Below are positions 59,046-64,000 of a stretch of DNA of 64,000 nt, piece by piece. The notes below the pieces were generated by a model. It did no database searches. It saw only the letters and a list, made by a program, of their open reading frames with translations, and had not been told where the DNA came from. The position numbers and the translations under genes were made by a program. Source of the DNA: Burkholderia cenocepacia (GTDB taxonomy: Bacteria > Pseudomonadota > Gammaproteobacteria > Burkholderiales > Burkholderiaceae); contig NZ_CP060041.1 of NCBI RefSeq assembly GCF_014211915.1, positions 186,001 through 250,000 of the forward strand. The letters run 5' to 3'. Positions within the stretch are counted from its first letter, which is position 1; every line of letters begins with the position of its first letter.

Positions 59046-59885
59046 TCAGAAACATTCGACGCTGCCCTTCACGCCCGTCAGCACGCCGACGCAGTCGCGC
59101 CGGACTTCCGGCGCCGCGTGCGACGCGACGTGCACGCGGACCGGCCGCACATGGACGGGCGCCGGTGCCGCTTCCGGCACGGGTTCCTTGCCGAGCAGCG
59201 TCAGCTTGGTCGCGCCGCCGGTGGTCAGCGTCTTCTGGTCGACCTGGTTGCGCAGCACGAGCGACAGCGTGCCGACGCTGCGTGCGAGGTCGAGCCGTTC
59301 GGCCTGGTCGGGCGTGACTTCCAGCGTCACCGCGTTGACCACCTTCGGCGCCGTGTCGTCGCGGCTGACCTGCTGCGCGACGGCCAGCACGAGGATGTGC
59401 TCGAGCACGATCTTCGAGATGCTCTGCCCGTCGGTCTTGCCCTGCTGTTCCTGCGTGTTGACGATCACGTCGACGTAGTTGCCCGGCAGCGCGAAGCCCG
59501 CGACGCCGACCACGTCGTTCACGCGCACCGTGATCGCGCGGCTGCCGTCGGCAATCACCGCGGACAGCCCGCCCTTCGTGCCGACCGGCGCGAGCTTCGA
59601 CTCGATCACCGGCTCGCCGCGCGCGAGGCTGGTGCGCACGACGCGCCCTTCGAGCGTTTTCGTATCGGTGAAGGCGCCGGTCGGCACGCTGCCGGCCGGC
59701 CAGCTGACCATGTGGATCTGGTTCGGCCCGAGCGGTTCGCCCAGGTTCAGGTCGGTGGTGGCCACCGCGACGGACGTGACCGAGCTCGTGGACGTCTGTA
59801 CCAGCCAGCGGGACGCGAACACGACCGCGGCGAGACCCGCGATCATCGCGACGACCAGCATCATGAGCGCTCGACTGTTTTTCAT
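59046..59885 (-). CDS. rcpC: Tad pilus assembly protein RcpC/CpaB
   Basis: A 279-aa protein. N-terminal membrane anchor (ALMMLVVAMIAGLAAVVFAS), an SAF domain (VATTDLNLGEPLGPNQIHMV), then the RcpC/CpaB domain (SRAITVRVNDVVGVAGFALP; GNYVDVIVN). ATG 59885 follows GAGGAG by 8 nt. It precedes the secretin gene across a 104-bp gap. Likely a periplasmic partner of the secretin. Confidence 0.9.
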   Translation of the reverse strand: MKNSRALMMLVVAMIAGLAAVVFASRWLVQTSTSSVTSVAVATTDLNLGEPLGPNQIHMVSWPAGSVPTGAFTDTKTLEGRVVRTSLARGEPVIESKLAPVGTKGGLSAVIADGSRAITVRVNDVVGVAGFALPGNYVDVIVNTQEQQGKTDGQSISKIVLEHILVLAVAQQVSRDDTAPKVVNAVTLEVTPDQAERLDLARSVGTLSLVLRNQVDQKTLTTGGATKLTLLGKEPVPEAAPAPVHVRPVRVHVASHAAPEVRRDCVGVLTGVKGSVECF

Positions 59886-59920
59886 GGCAATGCTCCTCGA
59901 CGAATCGTGAAAGAAACGGC

Positions 59921-61321
59921 TCAACCGGTGATGAACGTGCGGCCTCCGCGCTCGACGGGCGGCGGATGGCTGCCGTCCCGTTCAGGCGCCGCGCCGAAAT
60001 AACTCGCCCACGCGTCGTACAGCGCGTCGTGCGTCACCTCGGGCGGATCGCCGCGGTAACGCGCGCCGGCGGCCACGAGGCGCAGCAAGTCCGCCGGAAA
60101 GCACGCGAGAAACGCCTTGCCGGTCGGCAGGTGAAGCCGATGCAGCAGGAAGTCGAAGGCATCGCTCGCCGACACGAGCCCGAGCGACGCGCAGGCCGCG
60201 TCGTACACCGCGCGGTAGTCGTCGATCGACATCGCGCCGACGTGCAGCTTCGAGCCGAGGCGGCGCATGAACGCGTCGTCGCAGAACTGCTCCGGCGCCA
60301 GGTTGCTCGAGAACACCGGCCACACGTCGAACGGCATCACGAAGCGGTTGCCGGATTCGAGCGTCATGAAATCGACGCCGCGATCGAGCGGACGCAGCCA
60401 GCGGTTGAGCAGGTCGCGCGGCTCGACGCGCTGGCGGCCGAGATCGTCGACGACGTACATGCCCATGTTCGCCTTCATGTGCGGCGGCGCCTGATAGAAA
60501 CCGGCTGCTTCGTCGCGACGCAGGTCGAGCTCGTCGAGCGTCAGCTCGCCGCCCGACATCACGACCGGCCGTTCGCACAGGCGCCAGCGGCGATCGACCG
60601 ACTGGCCGCCGGCCTGCGACCCGACGTCGACGTGCACGAGCGGGTCGTAGACCTCGATCACTTCGCCGGCCGCGCAGATCGCGTACGGGATCGGCACGCG
60701 GCCGTGCATCAGCGCGCCGAGCCGCTCGGCGAGAAAGGTCTTGCCGCTGCCGGCCGGGCCGTAGATCAGCAGCGGCCGGCCCGCGTTCAGCGCGGCGGCC
60801 GCCGCATCGAGCACCGCCGTGTCGATCACGATGCCTTCGAACGCCGCCCACACGTCGCTCTGGCCGATGTGCAGCTTGCGCACCGAATGCGCGGCCACGC
60901 TCGCGAGATACGCGTCGAGCGTCACCGGCGCGGGTCCGCTGTAGCCGCTGCGCTCCCGTTCCTCGAGCGCGAGCACGCGGCCCGCATCGGTCAGGCGGAA
61001 CGTCACGTCGAGATCCGTCGCGCCACGATGGGTCAGCTCGACGAGATGCTCGCGCACCAGGAACGCAAACACTTCGTCGAGCACCGCGAGCGGCAGGCAG
61101 TGCCGTTCGACCAGATCGCCGTACGACGGGCGGCCGAGCACCAGCGTCGACTTCAGCACGAGGCCGCCGACGAACGCCATGCTCAACCCGGTTTCCGCGA
61201 GCGAGCGCGGCGCCGGCGGCAGCTGCGCGCCCGGCTTCGTATGGGCCTCCCGCGACGGCGGCGGATCGGGCAGGCGTGCCACCTGCGCATCGCGTCTCGG
61301 TTCGGTGTGGTTCGTGTTCAT
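59921..61321 (-). CDS. AAA-type ATPase of the Tad locus
   Basis: A 466-aa cytoplasmic protein. Residues about 185-330 hold an AAA core: Walker A LLIYGPAGSGKTFLAERLG and acidic box MGMYVVDDLGRQ. The N-terminal 140 residues resemble a winged-helix-like region (DEVFAFLVREHLVELTHRG). It is not TadA or TadZ. Similar ATPases accompany Tad loci in Burkholderia; the function is not established. It sits between the TadV peptidase (43-bp gap) and RcpC (35-bp gap). Confidence 0.82.
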   Translation of the reverse strand: MNTNHTEPRRDAQVARLPDPPPSREAHTKPGAQLPPAPRSLAETGLSMAFVGGLVLKSTLVLGRPSYGDLVERHCLPLAVLDEVFAFLVREHLVELTHRGATDLDVTFRLTDAGRVLALEERERSGYSGPAPVTLDAYLASVAAHSVRKLHIGQSDVWAAFEGIVIDTAVLDAAAAALNAGRPLLIYGPAGSGKTFLAERLGALMHGRVPIPYAICAAGEVIEVYDPLVHVDVGSQAGGQSVDRRWRLCERPVVMSGGELTLDELDLRRDEAAGFYQAPPHMKANMGMYVVDDLGRQRVEPRDLLNRWLRPLDRGVDFMTLESGNRFVMPFDVWPVFSSNLAPEQFCDDAFMRRLGSKLHVGAMSIDDYRAVYDAACASLGLVSASDAFDFLLHRLHLPTGKAFLACFPADLLRLVAAGARYRGDPPEVTHDALYDAWASYFGAAPERDGSHPPPVERGGRTFITG

Positions 61322-61364
61322 GATCGTTGCGTCCTCGTTGCGTTCTCGTTGCGATTCCGCCGCG

Positions 61365-61904
61365 CTATGCGCACGACGCGAACAGCGTGCCCAGCGTGCC
61401 GACCGCGATCGCCACGCCGTACGGCAGCGTGCCGACCGATGCGATCTCGACGGGGCCGTCGTCGGCCTCGGCGCGCGCCGCCTGCGAGCGCCGCACGATC
61501 AGCGTGCGCACGTTCGTCCACATCTGGCGCATCCGCCCGCGCAGCAGCGCGTACGCGATGGCGCCGATCCCGCCGGCCACGAACGTGGCCAGCACGATGT
61601 AAAACGTCATTTCCGCGCCGACCCATGCGCCGATCGCGAGCATCAGCTTCACGTCGCCCGCCGCCATGCCGCGCAACAGGTAGAACGGCAGCAGCAGGCC
61701 GAAGCCGGTCGCCGCGCCGGCGAGCCATCCGAGCACGCCCACCGGCACGCCGTGCAGCAGGCACTGCGCAACCAGCGCGCCGCCCAGGCCGAGCAAGACG
61801 AGACGGTTCGGAATGCGACGGGTCGCGATGTCCGTGCTGGCCGCGGCGACCGCGAGCAGCGTCACGCACAACGGAACCGGGTAAGGCGGCGCAACGGGAA
61901 GCAT
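61365..61904 (-). CDS. tadV: Prepilin peptidase TadV/CpaA
   Basis: A 179-aa A24-family aspartic peptidase with several spans. The catalytic Asp residues are in ASTDIATRRIPN (residue 24) and MAAGDVKLMLAIGAWVG (GxGD-like motif, here AGDVK). It cleaves Flp prepilins and TadE-type pseudopilins. It lies 28 bp after the nearest pilin gene. Confidence 0.9.
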   Translation of the reverse strand: MLPVAPPYPVPLCVTLLAVAAASTDIATRRIPNRLVLLGLGGALVAQCLLHGVPVGVLGWLAGAATGFGLLLPFYLLRGMAAGDVKLMLAIGAWVGAEMTFYIVLATFVAGGIGAIAYALLRGRMRQMWTNVRTLIVRRSQAARAEADDGPVEIASVGTLPYGVAIAVGTLGTLFASCA

Positions 61905-61932
61905 GACGAACCTCGCGTATCGAATCGGTGGA

Positions 61933-62139
61933 TCAGGAAACCATGGACAACGCGGTGCTCACGGCGGCCGTCACGGCCGCGGCGATCATCTCGTACGCAT
62001 CGCCGAGCGAGCCCTTCAGCGTGACGACGCTGCCCAGCACCGCGACGGCGAACATCGACGCGAGCAACGCATACTCGATCGACGTCACACCCTGTTCGTC
62101 GGCGATCCAGCCGCGTACGACACGCATGATGGTTTGCAT
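61933..62139 (-). CDS. Flp-type pilin, divergent third copy
   Basis: A 68-aa prepilin. A basic leader is followed by EQGVTSIEYALLASMFAVAV, with cleavage after Gly and Glu at +5, and one hydrophobic helix. It differs from the two 63-aa pilins in the C-terminus (SLGDAYEMIAAAVTAAVSTA) and keeps the Flp motif. It may be a minor pilin. Start ATG 62139 follows a GGAGAC-like site. Confidence 0.88.
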   Translation of the reverse strand: MQTIMRVVRGWIADEQGVTSIEYALLASMFAVAVLGSVVTLKGSLGDAYEMIAAAVTAAVSTALSMVS

Positions 62140-62174
62140 GACGGTCTCCGGTTTCCGGTTGACGGAATCGCCGG

Positions 62175-62208
62175 GGACGGCTCGAACGCTGCACCAGCCG
62201 AGCCGTCC
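62175..62208 (-). terminator. Intra-operon hairpin after the second Flp pilin
   Basis: A 9-bp stem, GGACGGCTC (62175-62183) with GAGCCGTCC (62200-62208), lies 14 nt past the pilin stop. No U tract follows. It is likely a partial terminator or 3' stabiliser that keeps pilin mRNA above the downstream assembly genes. Confidence 0.5.
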
Positions 62209-62221
62209 GCGGCACGGTCCA

Positions 62222-62413
62222 TCAGATGGCTGCGACCGCCGAATCGAGGTCGTCCGCGATCGTGGTGAACACGGTCTTGAGGTCCTTGCCGACCGTCGAC
62301 AGCGCGGCAATGATGCCGATGGCGATCAGCGCGGCGATCAGGCCGTATTCGATGGCCGTCACACCGTCTTCATCGCGGACGAAACGGCCGACTTGTTGAA
62401 TGAACTTGGACAT
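62222..62413 (-). CDS. flp: Flp pilin, copy 2
   Basis: A 63-aa Flp/Fap prepilin with leader MSKFIQQVGRFVRDEDG, cleavage before VTAIEYGLIAALIAIGI (Glu +5, Tyr +6 of the Flp motif), and C-terminus KTVFTTIADDLDSAVAAI. It is nearly identical to the pilin at 62553 from the cleavage site on. Likely a major pilin subunit. Confidence 0.92.
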   Translation of the reverse strand: MSKFIQQVGRFVRDEDGVTAIEYGLIAALIAIGIIAALSTVGKDLKTVFTTIADDLDSAVAAI

Positions 62414-62514
62414 GATGATCTCCTTGCGTAGTCACTTTCGAAGCCTGGCGCGCCGGCTGGATCGGATGATCCGGCATCGATACGTCGAGGCAGGTTGTTG
62501 ATGCCGTGTGGTGC

Positions 62515-62543
62515 CGACGAACAATCCGGAGGGTCGTTCGTCG
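62515..62543 (-). terminator. Hairpin after the first Flp pilin
   Basis: An 8-bp stem, CGACGAAC (62515-62522) with GTTCGTCG (62536-62543), starts 10 nt past the stop of the first pilin gene. With the similar hairpin after the second pilin it suggests graded expression along the operon. Confidence 0.5.
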
Positions 62544-62552
62544 TACCGTTCG

Positions 62553-62744
62553 TCAAATGGCTGCTACGACCGAATCCAGATCGTCGGCGACCGTGTTGAA
62601 GACGGTCTTCAGATCCGTACCGACCGTCGTCAGCGCACCGACGATGCCGATCGCGATCAGCGCGGCGATCAGGCCGTATTCGATGGCCGTCACACCGTCC
62701 TGATCCTCGACGAACCAGGCGATCTTTTCGATGATTCTCGACAT
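62553..62744 (-). CDS. flp: Flp pilin, copy 1
   Basis: A 63-aa Flp prepilin with leader MSRIIEKIAWFVEDQDG, then VTAIEYGLIAALIAIGIVGA and C-terminus DLKTVFNTVADDLDSVVAAI. ATG 62744 follows GGAGA by 7 nt. First gene of the Tad run, so its upstream region should carry the main promoter. It is a recent duplicate of the copy at 62222. Confidence 0.92.
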   Translation of the reverse strand: MSRIIEKIAWFVEDQDGVTAIEYGLIAALIAIGIVGALTTVGTDLKTVFNTVADDLDSVVAAI

Positions 62745-63793
62745 GAGCACTCTCCTTTCGGACTGCTATGAAATACCCTTCGTCGGTCAGGACGTCGGGG
62801 GCTGGCACCACCGGCACTACTCTGGAAATCGGCAACCGACGATCAGTCGCGGAAACGGGGTGGACCACCCCGGTCCGTGCGAACGGATATCGGCGAGACG
62901 GAGCATGAGAGACGCGTGTACGGTTCGACCGGCCGGATGAACCGGGCGAGTCGAGCGACCGGAACGGCACGACTGCCGTTCGACGCATGGAATTCGGTTG
63001 AACGAGAGATGAACTCCCGGCAAAGCTGCAATGTGTCTTTAACGCGGCTTGCGATCCGCGATGTGCTGTGGTCGTTCATTTTTATTCCCCATGTACCGCC
63101 ATGCCGATTTCTTATTGCCCGGAAGCTATCGGGTCTCGTTGGTCGTTCGACGACGGTTGCCGCGGTTGATCGACCTGGAGCGGCGTATTCCCCGACGCGC
63201 TCCGGCCCGTCTTTTCCGCAGGTGATTCGCGGGCCGGTTCCTCTGCTGTTTGCCTGAACCGCCCGGTCGTCACGTCGTCGACTGCCGTGCCAACGCTTAC
63301 GCAAAGAGCGGACCATCCCGGGCGGAATCGAGGCGCACCAAGGGTTCCGGCGATCCACACGGCCGCCCGTCAAACGCCCGGCAGCCGAAATGTTTCAACT
63401 TTGATATATGCGGTGCCGGCGAATGCAGCCGGCATGAAACGCCGTCGCCGCGCTGCACAAAGGGCCTAAAAAATTTTCTCGGGATTTTCCCGAACGCCGC
63501 AAGCCGCTCGTGTGTCGCGGGTCCGGCGGCACGCACAGCCGGTAAAAATCGCGGAATGTTTCAGGCCAGAAACACGAATCCCGGTAATGGCGTTTTCTCA
63601 TACCAGAAATGGCGGTTTTCACCCGAATCGCTGAACACATTCAATGTCGGCCGACCGTGCGCGGTTTGCATCACGCGATTTTTTCTTCAACAATGAATTC
63701 ACGGACAACGCCATTTCAGAGCGATCGATCCGAAGGCACGACAACATCAAACGGCTGCGACAGACCACGCGGCCACACGACAGACGGGGCATC
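62745..63793. other. Gene-poor region upstream of the Tad locus
   Basis: I see no convincing gene in this 1.05 kb. Small frames exist on both strands, but none has a good ribosome-binding site or a natural composition. The GC content falls between about 63380 and 63720, with runs such as AAAAAATTTTCTCGGGATTTT. The main Tad promoter and the promoter of the gene starting at 63794 should lie here. Confidence 0.5.
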
Positions 63794-64000
63794 ATGTACA
63801 CAGCCAATCGTGGAACGCGCGATCGCGCAATACGCTGTGCTCAATGGCTAACGGCCGACCGGATCATTCCGTACAGCTGCATCATGCTGATGCTCTTCGC
63901 TGCGCTGGTGATCGTCTGGGGCGTCGTCACCAACGGCTTCACGTCGAACGCCACGGCCCGCCCCGGCACCGACTTCTCGGTCTTCTGGACCGCATCGCAT
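63794..64000 (+). CDS. Partial membrane protein, DUF2029/GT87 glycosyltransferase-like N-terminus
   Basis: ATG 63794 opens a frame that runs off the window (69 codons). After a basic N-terminus there is one hydrophobic span (IIPYSCIMLMLFAALVIVWG) and then a loop RPGTDFSVFWTASH. A GTDF-x-x-FWTAS element after span 1 is typical of DUF2029/GT87 polyprenyl-phosphate-dependent transferases, where the Asp is important. The rest is outside the window, so the call is tentative. Confidence 0.6.
   Translation, partial: MYTANRGTRDRAIRCAQWLTADRIIPYSCIMLMLFAALVIVWGVVTNGFTSNATARPGTDFSVFWTASH

Noticed and set aside
62843..63696. Open frames of 120-176 codons upstream of the Tad locus
   Set aside because: They are Arg/Pro-rich, lack ribosome-binding sites, overlap on opposite strands and match no family I know.

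Overview
The window is high-GC DNA from a Burkholderia-like betaproteobacterium, probably the Burkholderia cepacia complex or a close relative and probably a secondary replicon. This rests on the Burkholderiales-type porin, the Tad pilus locus, the IorAB pair and the codon use. No rRNA, tRNA or CRISPR array was seen. The window splits into four blocks.

Block 1 (1300-22651) looks like a mobile catabolic island. Two near-identical 39-bp inverted repeats starting GGGG (1300-1338 and 22613-22651) face each other across about 21.35 kb. Outside them sits the same 5-bp sequence, TCATC (1295-1299 and 22652-22656). This is the end structure and target duplication expected of Tn3-family transposition, but no transposase is encoded inside. 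The cargo reads as a pathway for an arylacetonitrile such as mandelonitrile or 4-hydroxymandelonitrile. It has an arylacetonitrilase, an amidase, a mandelate dehydrogenase, a benzoylformate decarboxylase, a benzaldehyde-type dehydrogenase and 4-hydroxybenzoate 3-monooxygenase (PobA). It also has an outer-membrane porin, a Liv-type ABC importer (binding protein frameshifted, permease and ATPase fused), two MFS carriers and LuxR, AraC and LysR regulators. The end product would be protocatechuate.

Block 2 (22732-39402) is a surface-protein block. A small two-helix membrane protein is followed by a secreted Gly-rich tandem-repeat protein (about 1072 aa if its frame is repaired) and a giant repeat-type autotransporter (about 4238 aa if two frameshifts are repaired). 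The three breaks here and the one in the ABC binding protein are all single missing bases in G/C runs. Each repair restores an exact open frame, so assembly error is at least as likely as real decay.

Block 3 (40140-49494) holds a two-subunit molybdenum hydroxylase (IorA/IorB type), then a divergently controlled cluster: AraC regulator | dienelactone hydrolase-SnoaL fusion, SDR, StyA-like FAD monooxygenase, flavin reductase, outer-membrane channel. The gene order matches iif/ind-type indole oxidation clusters.

Block 4 (49773-62744, all minus strand) is a Tad/Flp pilus locus: three Flp pilins, TadV, an AAA ATPase, RcpC/CpaB, RcpA secretin, a small lipoprotein, TadG, two TadE-like pseudopilins, TadZ, TadA, TadB and TadC. 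A 1-kb gene-poor region follows. The window ends inside a membrane-protein gene (63794 onward) resembling DUF2029/GT87 glycosyltransferases.
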